A stretch of DNA of 37,266 nucleotides from NCBI GenBank assembly GCA_964631255.1, contig CAZVWS010000020.1, forward strand, positions 1 through 37,266, read 5' to 3'. Below the pieces are notes generated by a model. That model was given only the letters and a program-made list of their open reading frames with translations. It did no database searches and was not told the origin of the DNA. Of the stretch, positions 25,455-33,410 are shown piece by piece. The first letter of the stretch is position 1, and each line of letters starts with the position of its first letter. The position numbers and the translations under genes are program-made. Origin of the DNA: JBGZFC01 sp964631255 (lineage in GTDB: Bacteria; Bacteroidota; Bacteroidia; Bacteroidales; Dysgonomonadaceae).

Positions 25455-26507
25455 TCAATATTCATTAAAGTATTGTTGAATTGTTTGCCAATTGTTTGTT
25501 TTGGTCAGTGCCAACATGAGCAGGATGCGTGCTTTTTGCGGATTCAGCTCTTGCGAAGCAACAAATTGGTATTGCTCGTCGTCTATCTCGGCATCCAAAG
25601 TGGTTGGTCCGTTTGGCACTCGGGATGAACGCACTACGAGAATCCCTTTCTTACGTGCATCTTGCAAAACGGGGAACAGATTTTTATGGATATTCCCATT
25701 TCCTACACCGGCATGTACTATTCCTTTATAGCCATTATCTATGAGTGCTTGTAGCGCGTGAGCTTCCACATTGGAATAGCTATACACGATACCAACTCGT
25801 GGCAATTCGTTCAGATTGCTTACATCGAAAACTGATTCGGTGGTGTGTTTTTTAAGTGGCGATTCGCTCATAAAAACTTTTCCGTTGTAAACATATCCGA
25901 GTGGACCGGAATTAGGCGATTTAAATGTCTCCACTTCCAAAGTGTGCGTTTTCAACACGTTGTGTGCACCCAATATTGCTCCGTTCATAGCAACCAACAC
26001 GCCATTTCCTCGTGCCTCTTCAGATGCGGCAACTACTACGGCATTGTATAGGTTGAGTGGTCCATCGGCACTCATCGCTGTTGATGGGCGCATGGCACCA
26101 ACCAAAACAACGGGTTTATGACTTTTCACGGTCAAATTCAAGAAAAAAGCAGTCTCTTCCATTGTGTCGGTTCCGTGTGTTATCACAATTCCATCTACAT
26201 CGCCGGCAAGCAATTCATTTATTCGTTTGGCAAGCGTGAGCCACACGTCGTCGCTCATATCTTGCGAGCCGATTCGTACAATTTGCTCCCCGGTTACATC
26301 GGCAACGTCATTCACTTGTGGCACAGCGTCCAATAGTGTTCCAATAGCCACTTGTCCGGCAGTGTAATTAGATTTTGTTGCAGATTCGCCTGCTCCTGCA
26401 ATGGTGCCTCCTGTTGCCAAGATATGAACTTTTGGTTTTTGTGCAAAAGCTACTGTCAGCGATAAACAAAGAAGCATTACGGTCAATTTGATTCTGTTTG
26501 TTTTCAT
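25455..26507 (-). CDS. ansB: Periplasmic L-asparaginase (type II)
   Basis: This 350-residue enzyme hydrolyses L-asparagine to aspartate and ammonia. A signal peptide (cleavage near AFA-Q, residue 22) sends it to the periplasm. Both active-site blocks are intact: ILATGGTIAGAG with T35, Y48 in SNYTAG, and THGTDTMEETA with T113/D114. The second subunit-site block VLVGAMRPSTAMSADGPLN is present. The length is normal for type II enzymes. It sits between a Dcu C4-dicarboxylate carrier (54-bp gap) and a porin (about 16 bp), an arrangement that fits periplasmic conversion of asparagine followed by uptake of aspartate in exchange for succinate. Confidence 0.95.
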   Translation of the reverse strand: MKTNRIKLTVMLLCLSLTVAFAQKPKVHILATGGTIAGAGESATKSNYTAGQVAIGTLLDAVPQVNDVADVTGEQIVRIGSQDMSDDVWLTLAKRINELLAGDVDGIVITHGTDTMEETAFFLNLTVKSHKPVVLVGAMRPSTAMSADGPLNLYNAVVVAASEEARGNGVLVAMNGAILGAHNVLKTHTLEVETFKSPNSGPLGYVYNGKVFMSESPLKKHTTESVFDVSNLNELPRVGIVYSYSNVEAHALQALIDNGYKGIVHAGVGNGNIHKNLFPVLQDARKKGILVVRSSRVPNGPTTLDAEIDDEQYQFVASQELNPQKARILLMLALTKTNNWQTIQQYFNEY

Positions 26508-26561
26508 AACTAATTTTTTATTAAGTGTAAATAATATAGAATTCTTGTTTTTTCTGATTTT

Positions 26562-27881
26562 TTAAAAAAGAATCTGGATAAGCCCCAGTCCAACGAGTAC
26601 CGACACGATGGAAGCCACCAAACCGGGCATCATAAACGAGTGATTCAAAATATACTTACCAATGCGAGTAGTTCCCGTTCTGTCGAAATTGATTGCAGCA
26701 ACCACTGTTGGGTAATTGGGGATAAAGAAATATCCGTTCACTGCCGGAAAAAGAGCGATGAGTGTGTATGGCGAAACTGCCAATGCAATGCCTAACGGCA
26801 CCAATGCACGCACAGTAGCCGCTTGGCTATAAAGCAGTATCGACATAAAGAAAAGTGCAAACCCGAAAACCCAGGGTGCTTGCGCGATAATCTCGTTGAT
26901 AGAAGCGGTGATTTGTGCCAAATTTCCTTGTATAAAAGTGTCTCCCATCCAAGCAATTCCAAAAATAGCAATTACCGCCTGCATCCCGGCGTTGAAGATA
27001 GAGCCACGGGCAGCATCCAAACCATTGGTTTTTGTAATCATCAGGATTAGAGCCGCTGCCGAAAGCATCAGTATTTCAATTATATATGGCATGCCCAATT
27101 GCACCATTTCTCCATTTACTTCAAAAGTAGGACGCAAACTGTTGAGCGAACCAAACAAAACAACCGACACGGTTGCTGCCAAAAATATAAGGATGGAAGC
27201 GATAGCTTTTTTCCGATTCAAAGGGTTTTGCGCATCTACATTTTGACTTCGTACTGTAATTTCACCATTTTTCAATCGGCGTTGGTATTCAGGGTCATCG
27301 CACAACTCTTTTCCTTTCTTCAGCGAAAACATGGCTGCTACCAATACTCCGGTGAGAGTTGCAGGAATAGATATTTTGAGAATATCGAACAGCGTGATGC
27401 CAAATGGCGATAACAATGCCAGCAAGGCAACCGTAGCTGCCGAAATAGGACTTGCCGTGATGGCTTGCTGCGAAGCGATAACGGCTACGCCCAGCGGTCG
27501 TTCGGGACGCACTTTGGTTTCTGTTGCCACCTCTGCTATAACGGGCAATACGGAATAGGCAACGTGTCCGGTTCCGGCAACGAAAGTAAAAAAATAGGTA
27601 ACCAAAGGACTTATCCAAGTAACGTGCGATGGATTTTTACGAAGTAATTTTTCCGCCAACCGAACCATGTAGTCCAATCCTCCAGCGGCTTGCATGCACG
27701 ATGCAGCAGAAATTACCGCCGCTATCATCAACATCACATCAATGGGTGGCGATGTTGGTTGCAGTCCGAAAGCGAAAGTAAGGATTGCCAACCCCAATCC
27801 GCCCATGACTCCCAACCCAATACCTCCTAAGCGTGCGCCAATTATGATGGCGACTAAAACAATCAGTAATTGCAATATCAT
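26562..27881 (-). CDS. dcuB: Anaerobic C4-dicarboxylate transporter (DcuA/DcuB family)
   Basis: This protein is 439 residues from ATG 27881 (MILQLLIVLVAIIIGARLGG). A longer frame to the TTG at 27917 is excluded because a -7 element lies inside it. It has about ten hydrophobic helices and the Dcu signatures GLGVMGGLGLAILTFAFGLQPTSPP (in two parts), AAGGLDYMVRLAEKLLRKNP, TGHVAYSVLPVIAE and ASQQAITASPISAATVAL. Family members exchange fumarate, malate or aspartate for succinate during anaerobic growth. It is the first gene of the run with asparaginase and porin. Confidence 0.92.
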   Translation of the reverse strand: MILQLLIVLVAIIIGARLGGIGLGVMGGLGLAILTFAFGLQPTSPPIDVMLMIAAVISAASCMQAAGGLDYMVRLAEKLLRKNPSHVTWISPLVTYFFTFVAGTGHVAYSVLPVIAEVATETKVRPERPLGVAVIASQQAITASPISAATVALLALLSPFGITLFDILKISIPATLTGVLVAAMFSLKKGKELCDDPEYQRRLKNGEITVRSQNVDAQNPLNRKKAIASILIFLAATVSVVLFGSLNSLRPTFEVNGEMVQLGMPYIIEILMLSAAALILMITKTNGLDAARGSIFNAGMQAVIAIFGIAWMGDTFIQGNLAQITASINEIIAQAPWVFGFALFFMSILLYSQAATVRALVPLGIALAVSPYTLIALFPAVNGYFFIPNYPTVVAAINFDRTGTTRIGKYILNHSFMMPGLVASIVSVLVGLGLIQILF

Positions 27882-27903
27882 ACAAATAGGTATTATTTTG
27901 GTG

Positions 27904-27911
27904 CAAAGATA
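27904..27911 (-). promoter_or_regulatory. -7 element of the dcu-asparaginase-porin operon
   Basis: On the minus strand, TATCTTTG matches TAnnTTTG and lies 22 bp before the ATG at 27881. No clear -33 element. It excludes the upstream TTG at 27917 as start. Confidence 0.6.
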
Positions 27912-28024
27912 GCGCAAGTTACGTTATTTTTTTCTGTTTGTTCTATTTTCTATTCCATTTTTTGCAATTTACGTTACTTTCAAATTCAAAACGGACTTTT
28001 TACTTTTTCCTACCCGATTTATTA

Positions 28025-28060
28025 CAAAAAAAATCCGCATCAATTTCTTGACACGGATTT
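28025..28060 (-). terminator. Rho-independent terminator of the ECF sigma cassette
   Basis: On the minus strand, AAATCCGTGTCAA pairs with TTGATGCGGATTT through a GAAA loop, with two G-U wobble pairs. An eight-base T-run follows. It lies 23 bp after the stop codon of the Spy/CpxP-like gene. Confidence 0.9.
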
Positions 28061-28082
28061 CGTTTCTTTTATATTTTGTTGC

Positions 28083-28529
28083 TTAGTTGCTATCTCTGAA
28101 TTTGTTAACCTCTTTCATCATAAATTTGCGTTCGGCTTGTTGCGCTCTATATAGCTTTTCGGGCGAAAGAATTTTTTCGAGTTTTCCGGAGTATTCTTTC
28201 TCCATTTCAGCCTCTTTTAATTTTATATCTACGTCGTTTTCAAGCAATTGCCTATATTCATTATTAGACATATTTTTATTTTTCTTTTTCATTTCCTCCA
28301 CTTTGCTGCGATGTTGTCGGTGCAATTCAAATTTCTTTTTCGACAATTCGTTGTATAGCGGAAAGTATCTTTTTGCTTCTTCTTGGCTCAGTCCTGCTTC
28401 TTTTTGAATATATTCCATTTTTCTCTTTTCGTACTCAGCCATATTCATTCTTCTGTTTTGTGCCACCACGGAAGAGGTAAAGCAGCCAATGGTTAATATA
28501 AAGCACAAAAGCGTAAAAATTTTTCTCAT
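28083..28529 (-). CDS. Periplasmic Spy/CpxP-like helical protein
   Basis: This 148-residue protein has a signal peptide (MRKIFTLLCFILTIGCFTSSVVAQ, cleaved after about residue 24). The mature part is almost entirely charged helix: KRKMEYIQKEAGLSQEEAKRYFPLYNEL, then KLEKILSPEKLYRAQQAERKFM. The pattern 'x-L-(S/T)-x-E-x-A' near the start and 'ILSPEKLYRAQQAE' near the end resembles the LTxxQ repeats of Spy/CpxP chaperone-type proteins. Function is inferred to be envelope-stress sensing or chaperoning. It is the last gene of the sigma-factor cassette. Confidence 0.75.
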   Translation of the reverse strand: MRKIFTLLCFILTIGCFTSSVVAQNRRMNMAEYEKRKMEYIQKEAGLSQEEAKRYFPLYNELSKKKFELHRQHRSKVEEMKKKNKNMSNNEYRQLLENDVDIKLKEAEMEKEYSGKLEKILSPEKLYRAQQAERKFMMKEVNKFRDSN

Positions 28530-28567
28530 AATCAGTCAAATGATAATGTTATATATTTTAATTTTCT

Positions 28568-28930
28568 TTAGTTCAGTTGAATTTGTTTGTACATATTGTC
28601 GTAATATCCTTGCTCAATGAGCTGATCTTCCAGATATTGGTGAAATTCTTCTTCGGTTATTTGCACGTTCGACCAATATTCGTCTGCAAATTGTTGTTTA
28701 TTGGTATTGTGTGTAAGTGTTTGAATAATAAAGAACAGTCCCAAAAACATAGCTGCCAAATATACAAACGGTCTTGTCCTTTCCCACATGGTTACTTTCT
28801 TGGGTGCAACTACCTCTTTTTCCGGCAGTTTCGACATAATTTCTTCGTTCAATTTTGCAAAATAGTTCTCCGGTACAGTGAATGGATTTTCCTTTTTTAT
28901 ATCATCTATTTTGTTAATTTTAGTTTTCAT
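28568..28930 (-). CDS. Single-pass membrane protein, candidate anti-sigma factor
   Basis: This 120-residue protein has a cytoplasmic-looking N-terminal half with a conserved-looking KKENPFTVPENYFAKLNEEIMSKLP motif (about 12-36, in two parts), one transmembrane helix (FVYLAAMFLGLFFIIQTLT, about 54-72) and an acidic periplasmic tail. The segment NPFTVPENYFxxL recurs in Bacteroidetes proteins encoded next to ECF sigma factors. I infer an anti-sigma role from this layout and the immediate position downstream of the sigma gene. There is no zinc HxxxCxxC motif. Confidence 0.7.
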   Translation of the reverse strand: MKTKINKIDDIKKENPFTVPENYFAKLNEEIMSKLPEKEVVAPKKVTMWERTRPFVYLAAMFLGLFFIIQTLTHNTNKQQFADEYWSNVQITEEEFHQYLEDQLIEQGYYDNMYKQIQLN

Positions 28931-28984
28931 ACCTTTCTCTTTAACTCTGTACTTAATGGATAGACTTTATTTTGTTACGAAGGT

Positions 28985-29536
28985 TTAATTACTCTGTGAT
29001 AAAAAATTCTCTATTTTTTTCACCGCATGGTGATACGAGGCTTTGAGCGCACCTGCCGATGTGCCCAATATCTCCGACATATCGTCGTACTTCATCTCAT
29101 CGAAATACTTCATTTGAAACACAAGCCGCTGTTTTTCAGGAAGCTTAAGCATAGCTTCTTGCAATAATCTTTGCGCTTCGTCTCCATCAAAATAGGTATC
29201 ACTTTCGAGAGTATTGAGCAGAAATGTATCTTGGTCGTCCACAGAAATATTATTCTGAATTCGCTTTTTATTGATAAACGTGATGCTTTCGTTGATGGCT
29301 ATCCGATACAGCCAAGTAGTCAATTTGGATTCGCCCCTAAAATTGTCAATATTTGTCCAGGCTTTGATAAACACGTCCTGCAAAATATCGTTGGCATCGT
29401 CGTGCGAAAGCACCATTTTTCTGATTTGCCAATACAATCTTTCGCTGTATGCCGCTACCAACTTAGAAAAAGCTTGTCTTTGCTTGCCCGGAATGCGGAG
29501 TTCTTCTAATATTTGTTCATCGTTGTTTGTATCCAT
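28985..29536 (-). CDS. ECF-family RNA polymerase sigma factor
   Basis: This 183-residue protein has sigma region 2 (about 22-85: LYWQIRKMVLSHDDANDILQ, VFIKAWTNIDNFRGES, KLTTWLYRIAINESITF) and region 4 (about 125-180: LPEKQRLVFQMKYFDEMKYD, MSEILGTSAGALKASYHHAV), joined by a short linker. Regions 1 and 3 are absent, as in ECF sigma factors. It would direct RNA polymerase to a small stress or envelope regulon. A TATCTTTG element lies 22 bp upstream. The downstream membrane protein and Spy-like protein look like its regulator and target. Confidence 0.95.
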   Translation of the reverse strand: MDTNNDEQILEELRIPGKQRQAFSKLVAAYSERLYWQIRKMVLSHDDANDILQDVFIKAWTNIDNFRGESKLTTWLYRIAINESITFINKKRIQNNISVDDQDTFLLNTLESDTYFDGDEAQRLLQEAMLKLPEKQRLVFQMKYFDEMKYDDMSEILGTSAGALKASYHHAVKKIENFLSQSN

Positions 29537-29557
29537 ATCCAGATTGAAGTTCTATCG

Positions 29558-29565
29558 CAAAGATA
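29558..29565 (-). promoter_or_regulatory. Candidate -7 element of the sigma-factor gene
   Basis: On the minus strand, TATCTTTG matches TAnnTTTG, 22 bp before the sigma-gene ATG and within the 55-bp gap to the TPR gene. It suggests a housekeeping promoter separate from any autoregulated one. Confidence 0.5.
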
Positions 29566-29591
29566 ATCAGTTTTTTTGTCAATTTTCTCTT

Positions 29592-30668
29592 TTACTCTCC
29601 TTTTTCGAACCAATGTATGAAATCTTCGGCTTTCGATTTGTTGTTTTTCCACCACTCCATCGATTCCTCAAAATAGGAAACACTGATATATCGGCAATAG
29701 GTGTCGTAATGTTTTGAGTTTACGATACTTGCAAAAAAAGGCACGTAAAAATCCCAAAAATAGCCGTTGTTGTCATTCTTGTTCTCCTTTTCGAGCACTT
29801 GTATCACGGCTCTGTTTACCTCTTTGAAAGTCAAGAATAAATCGTCTTGTTTGTTAACAGTTCTGAGCGAGTCGAGCGTAGAAGTGATGGCGTGATATAC
29901 AAAATTTCGGTTCAAACCATTCTGGATGGTAAGCGGTGGTATTTCGTGTGCTTGAAGCAAGCTATCGGGCATATTTCTTTTAAGCTGCTGTTGAATAAAC
30001 GAACGCTGCACCGGTTTTTCGGTAGTTGGCACAATGAGCATTGTTTGCAACATCTCTAAAAATGCGTTTTTGGATCGGCGACTATCGGGTTCGAGCAAGA
30101 GAAACATTTGGAAAGAGAGAATGCTTCTTACCCAGTAGGACTTATCTTTGTTGGCGTACGCATCTAAGAGGAAGCCACCACTGGTAGTTTTGTCCAGTTC
30201 GATGGCGCGTTGCACATGTTCTAACGTTTTATCGAGATTATTTTTCTTATAAAAGTTGAGTGCTAAGTTAAAATTTAACAAATAATTATCGCCATTTTTC
30301 TTTATCCCCTCCTTCAGTAAAACGATGGCATCGTCAATTTTATTCATGCCGGCAAGCGATTCGCTTTTTATCGTATATGCACCTACCGAAAGGCTTTTGT
30401 CGTTAGAATTAATGACTTGGGTACTATATTTTGAAGCATTTCTGTAGTCCTCCAGATTGAGGTACGAAAGAGCCATTTCATACATGGCTTTTATCGATTG
30501 CGGATTGACGGCAAGTGCCTCCTCAAACTTCTTGATAGCCTGTTTGTATTGTTTCTCATCGTGCAGCTTTACACCTTCATCTATAAGCGTTTGGGCATTT
30601 TTTGTTTGCCCAAAAACCGGGATAATCGCGAGAGAAATCAGTAGAAATATTATCTTTATTTTGTTCAT
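29592..30668 (-). CDS. Secreted TPR-repeat protein
   Basis: This 358-residue protein has a signal peptide (MNKIKIIFLLISLAIIPVFGQ). Its N-terminal half holds about four tetratricopeptide repeats: ALIDEGVKL-type helix pairs such as KQYKQAIKKFEEALAVNPQS, KAMYEMALSYLNLEDYRNAS and NLDKTLEHVQRAIELDKTTS. The C-terminal half (about 230-358) has no repeat I recognise but is rich in aromatic residues. TPR domains mediate protein-protein contacts, here on the periplasmic side. It lies upstream of the ECF sigma gene on the same strand and diverges from prmA. Confidence 0.85.
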   Translation of the reverse strand: MNKIKIIFLLISLAIIPVFGQTKNAQTLIDEGVKLHDEKQYKQAIKKFEEALAVNPQSIKAMYEMALSYLNLEDYRNASKYSTQVINSNDKSLSVGAYTIKSESLAGMNKIDDAIVLLKEGIKKNGDNYLLNFNLALNFYKKNNLDKTLEHVQRAIELDKTTSGGFLLDAYANKDKSYWVRSILSFQMFLLLEPDSRRSKNAFLEMLQTMLIVPTTEKPVQRSFIQQQLKRNMPDSLLQAHEIPPLTIQNGLNRNFVYHAITSTLDSLRTVNKQDDLFLTFKEVNRAVIQVLEKENKNDNNGYFWDFYVPFFASIVNSKHYDTYCRYISVSYFEESMEWWKNNKSKAEDFIHWFEKGE

Positions 30669-30816
30669 TCGTTTTCAATTTTGCGGCATAAAAGTAAAAC
30701 AAAAAAATATACAGACGGTTGGTTTTTAAAAAAAATGACATTTGATAACAACGCTAAACATATTTAGTTTTTTGAAATTTACCCAAAATGATAAACCGAT
30801 TATCGGGTAAAAATTG

Positions 30817-30824
30817 TATTTTTG
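30817..30824 (+). promoter_or_regulatory. -7 element of prmA
   Basis: TATTTTTG matches TAnnTTTG, 18 bp before the prmA ATG. Just upstream is the short palindrome CCGATTATCGG (30796-30806), positioned between the expected -33 and -7 elements, where an operator could act. Confidence 0.5.
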
Positions 30825-30842
30825 TAGTTAAATAATCCCAAA

Positions 30843-31682
30843 ATGAAATATATAGAAGTTCAATTTATTTGCAAACCGCATTCAGAAACAGTTTCTGACG
30901 TATTGGCTGATTCGCTGTCGGAAATTGGGTTCGAGAGTTTTGTTGAATCCAACGACGGTTTGGTAGCATATATCCCCGAAAATAGTTATTCGAAAAGCAA
31001 AATAGACGATGTGCTAAGTCAATTTTTGTTGGAAGTAAAAATTGATTATCAAACGAAAGAAATTCCCGACCAAAATTGGAACGAAGAGTGGGAAAAAAAC
31101 TATTTTAAACCCATCATTATTGATGACAGATGTATCATTCACAGTTCATTCCATTCGATAGACAAAGCGTATGAATACCAAATTGTTATCGATCCCAAAA
31201 TGGCATTTGGCACAGGTCATCACCAAACCACGATGCTGATGATGCGAAACATTTTATCACTGAATTTGCAAAATAAAACCGTTTTGGATATGGGTTGCGG
31301 CACCGCAGTTTTGGCTATTTTAGCAGAAATGCGTGGTGCAAAAAAAGTAACGGCAATAGATATTGACGAGTGGGCATACAACAATGCACTCGAAAACATT
31401 GCTCTGAACAACATGTCTGCTATCTCGGTTTCTTGTGGCGGAGCGGAGTTGTTGGGAGAAGAAACGTTTGATGTAATTTTAGCAAACATCAATCGGAATA
31501 TTCTTTTGCAAGACATTGCTATCTACACACAAGTTTTGAACGAAGGTGGTATTTTGATGATGAGCGGATTTTACGAAGAAGATTTGCCCATAATTTTAAA
31601 TAAATGCCAAGAAAACGGACTCAAATATCTCCATTTTTTGGAGCAAAACAATTGGGTAAGCGTGGTTTTGGTAAAAGAGTAA
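30843..31682 (+). CDS. prmA: Ribosomal protein L11 methyltransferase
   Basis: This 279-residue SAM-dependent enzyme methylates ribosomal protein L11. The N-terminal recognition domain (about 1-95) is followed by the class I methyltransferase fold: AFGTGHHQTTMLMM (about 122-135), VLDMGCGTAVLAILAEMRGA (motif I), VTAIDIDEWAYNNA, and DVILANINRNIL (N-I-N-x-N motif, motif IV). The length and order are standard for PrmA. Confidence 0.95.
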   Translation: MKYIEVQFICKPHSETVSDVLADSLSEIGFESFVESNDGLVAYIPENSYSKSKIDDVLSQFLLEVKIDYQTKEIPDQNWNEEWEKNYFKPIIIDDRCIIHSSFHSIDKAYEYQIVIDPKMAFGTGHHQTTMLMMRNILSLNLQNKTVLDMGCGTAVLAILAEMRGAKKVTAIDIDEWAYNNALENIALNNMSAISVSCGGAELLGEETFDVILANINRNILLQDIAIYTQVLNEGGILMMSGFYEEDLPIILNKCQENGLKYLHFLEQNNWVSVVLVKE

Positions 31683-31773
31683 ACAATATTGTTGCATTGG
31701 ACAGTTGAATTTACAACATTCTTTATTGTATGCCAAATTCCCAAATCTAAAATCCCAATTACCAAATATTTTG

Positions 31774-31781
31774 TATCTTTG
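31774..31781 (+). promoter_or_regulatory. -7 element of proS
   Basis: TATCTTTG matches TAnnTTTG and lies 38 bp before the proS ATG. The preceding stretch (about 31730-31770) is made of CCCAAATC/CCCAATTACC-like words and offers no clear -33 element. Confidence 0.55.
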
Positions 31782-31819
31782 CACCCTTAAATTAACTACT
31801 ACAGAATTTTATATAAGCT

Positions 31820-33334
31820 ATGGCAAAGGAATTGAAAGAGCTGACCCCTCGCAGCAAAGATTACTCGCAATGGTATTTGGATTTGGTAATTAAAGCCGAA
31901 TTGGCAGAAAACTCAGCCGTGCGCGGTTGTATGGTTATAAAACCTTATGGCTATGCCATTTGGGAAAAAATGCAACGTCAGTTGGACGATATGTTCAAAG
32001 AAACCGGGCACGTGAACGCCTATNNNNNNNNNNNNNNNNNNNNNNNNNNNNNNNNNNNNNNNNNNNNNNNNNNNNAATCGTATCTCAGTCGCGAAGCCGA
32101 ACATGTGGAAGGTTTTGCCAAAGAGTGCGCAGTGGTAACACACTATCGACTCAAAAATGCGCCCGACGGAAGCGGCGTAATCGTTGACCCCGAAGCCAAG
32201 CTGGAAGAAGAGCTTATCGTGCGCCCCACTTCCGAAACCATCATCTGGAGCACCTATAAAAACTGGATTCAATCGTATCGCGACCTGCCGCTGCTCATCA
32301 ACCAATGGGCCAATGTGGTGCGTTGGGAAATGCGCACACGCCTGTTTCTTCGCACGGCCGAATTTTTGTGGCAGGAAGGACACACGGCGCACGCCACCAA
32401 GGAAGAGGCCGTTGAAGAGACCGAAAAAATGATAAACGTGTATGCCGAATTTGCCGAAAAATACATGGCGATGCCGGTTATCAAAGGGTTTAAATCGGAA
32501 TCGGAACGATTTGCCGGCGCGTTGGATACGTACACCATAGAGGCATTGATGCAGGACGGCAAAGCGCTGCAATCGGGCACATCGCACTTTTTGGGACAAA
32601 ACTTTGCCAAAGCATTCGATGTGCAGTTTGCCGATAAAAACGGACAACGCGATTACGTGTGGGCTACATCATGGGGCGTTTCCACCCGACTGATTGGCGC
32701 ACTCATTATGGCGCACAGCGACGACAACGGATTGGTACTTCCTCCCAAATTAGCGCCTTATCAAGTGGTTATCGTTCCCATTTATCGGAACGAAGAGCAA
32801 TTGAAACAGATTGATGAAAAAGTCGCCGGAATTGTTTCTCGCCTCAAAGCACTGGGTGTGAGCGTGAAATACGACAATGCCGACAACAAGAAACCGGGTT
32901 GGAAATTCTCGGAATACGAGTTGAAAGGCGTACCCGTTCGCCTGGCGATGGGCGGCCGCGACTTGGAAAACAACACCGTGGAAGTTGCCCGCCGCGATAC
33001 GCTGACCAAAGAAACCTTGTCGTGCGATGGCATAGAAGAATACATCAAAAACTTGTTGGACGAAATTCAGGAAAATATCTACAAAAAAGCAATCGATTTC
33101 CGTGCATCGGTTACCCGCGAAATCAATTCGTACGACGAGTTTAAAGAAGAAATTGAAAAAGGCGGATTCCTGCTTTGTCATTGGGACGGCACGCCCGAAA
33201 CCGAAGAGCTTATCAAAAACGAAACCAAAGCCACCATCCGTTGTATTCCGCTGGAAGGCGACAAAACGCCGGGCGTGTGTATGGTTACAGGCAAACCATC
33301 GGCACAACGGGTAATTTTTGCAAGAGCGTATTAA
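31820..33334 (+). CDS. proS: Prolyl-tRNA synthetase (archaeal/eukaryal-like type), interrupted by an assembly gap
   Basis: This class II synthetase charges tRNA-Pro. It reads LTPRSKDYSQWYLDLV, SAVRGCMVIKPYGYAIWE, GHVNAY, then a run of N (32024-32075), then LSREAEHVEGFAKECAVVTH, LIVRPTSETIIWSTYKNWIQ (motif 2 region), VVRWEMRTRLFLRTAEFLWQ, GHTAHAT, and the C-terminal GVPVRLAMGGRDLENNTVEV and zinc-like/anticodon region. It belongs to the short type without an INS editing domain, common in Bacteroidetes. The frame is the same on both sides of the gap. Homologues, as I recall them, have only about seven residues (FPLFIPK) where the gap gives 18. Confidence 0.95.
   Translation: MAKELKELTPRSKDYSQWYLDLVIKAELAENSAVRGCMVIKPYGYAIWEKMQRQLDDMFKETGHVNAYXXXXXXXXXXXXXXXXXXSYLSREAEHVEGFAKECAVVTHYRLKNAPDGSGVIVDPEAKLEEELIVRPTSETIIWSTYKNWIQSYRDLPLLINQWANVVRWEMRTRLFLRTAEFLWQEGHTAHATKEEAVEETEKMINVYAEFAEKYMAMPVIKGFKSESERFAGALDTYTIEALMQDGKALQSGTSHFLGQNFAKAFDVQFADKNGQRDYVWATSWGVSTRLIGALIMAHSDDNGLVLPPKLAPYQVVIVPIYRNEEQLKQIDEKVAGIVSRLKALGVSVKYDNADNKKPGWKFSEYELKGVPVRLAMGGRDLENNTVEVARRDTLTKETLSCDGIEEYIKNLLDEIQENIYKKAIDFRASVTREINSYDEFKEEIEKGGFLLCHWDGTPETEELIKNETKATIRCIPLEGDKTPGVCMVTGKPSAQRVIFARAY
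32024..32075. other. Assembly gap (52 N) inside proS
   Basis: This is a run of 52 undetermined bases. The downstream frame is kept. The base after the run completes an NAA codon, which would be Lys if N is A, consistent with the last residue of the expected FPLFIPK segment. Family alignment from memory predicts about 19 missing bases, so the gap length is probably an estimate. Confidence 0.95.
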
Positions 33335-33409
33335 AACGTTTAAAGTTCAACGTTTAAGGTTTAAAGTTAGGACTGCCTTAGCATTGAACATTAAACCCTA
33401 AACATTAAA
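33335..33409. repeat. Degenerate repeat tract, GTTTAAAGTTCAACG-type
   Basis: This 75-bp tract of AACGTTTAAAGTTCAACG, TTTAAGGTTTAAAGTT and, after a short unrelated core, CATTGAACATTAAACCC and AAACATTAAAC, fills the whole proS-menA gap and runs into the menA ATG. The two halves are roughly inverted relative to each other. It is closely related to the tract at 9365-9430. Confidence 0.75.
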
Positions 33410-33410
33410 C

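Noticed and set aside
27882..27917. Upstream TTG start for the Dcu carrier
   Set aside because: The promoter -7 element (27904-27911) lies inside this stretch, so the codon would not be in the mRNA; ATG 27881 begins with the typical first transmembrane helix.
11913..32647. Other long frames opposite well-supported genes (for example 31913-32647 opposite proS, 21356-21955 opposite cls)
   Set aside because: They are shadows of strongly supported genes in codon-biased sequence, with no recognisable domains, signals or promoters.
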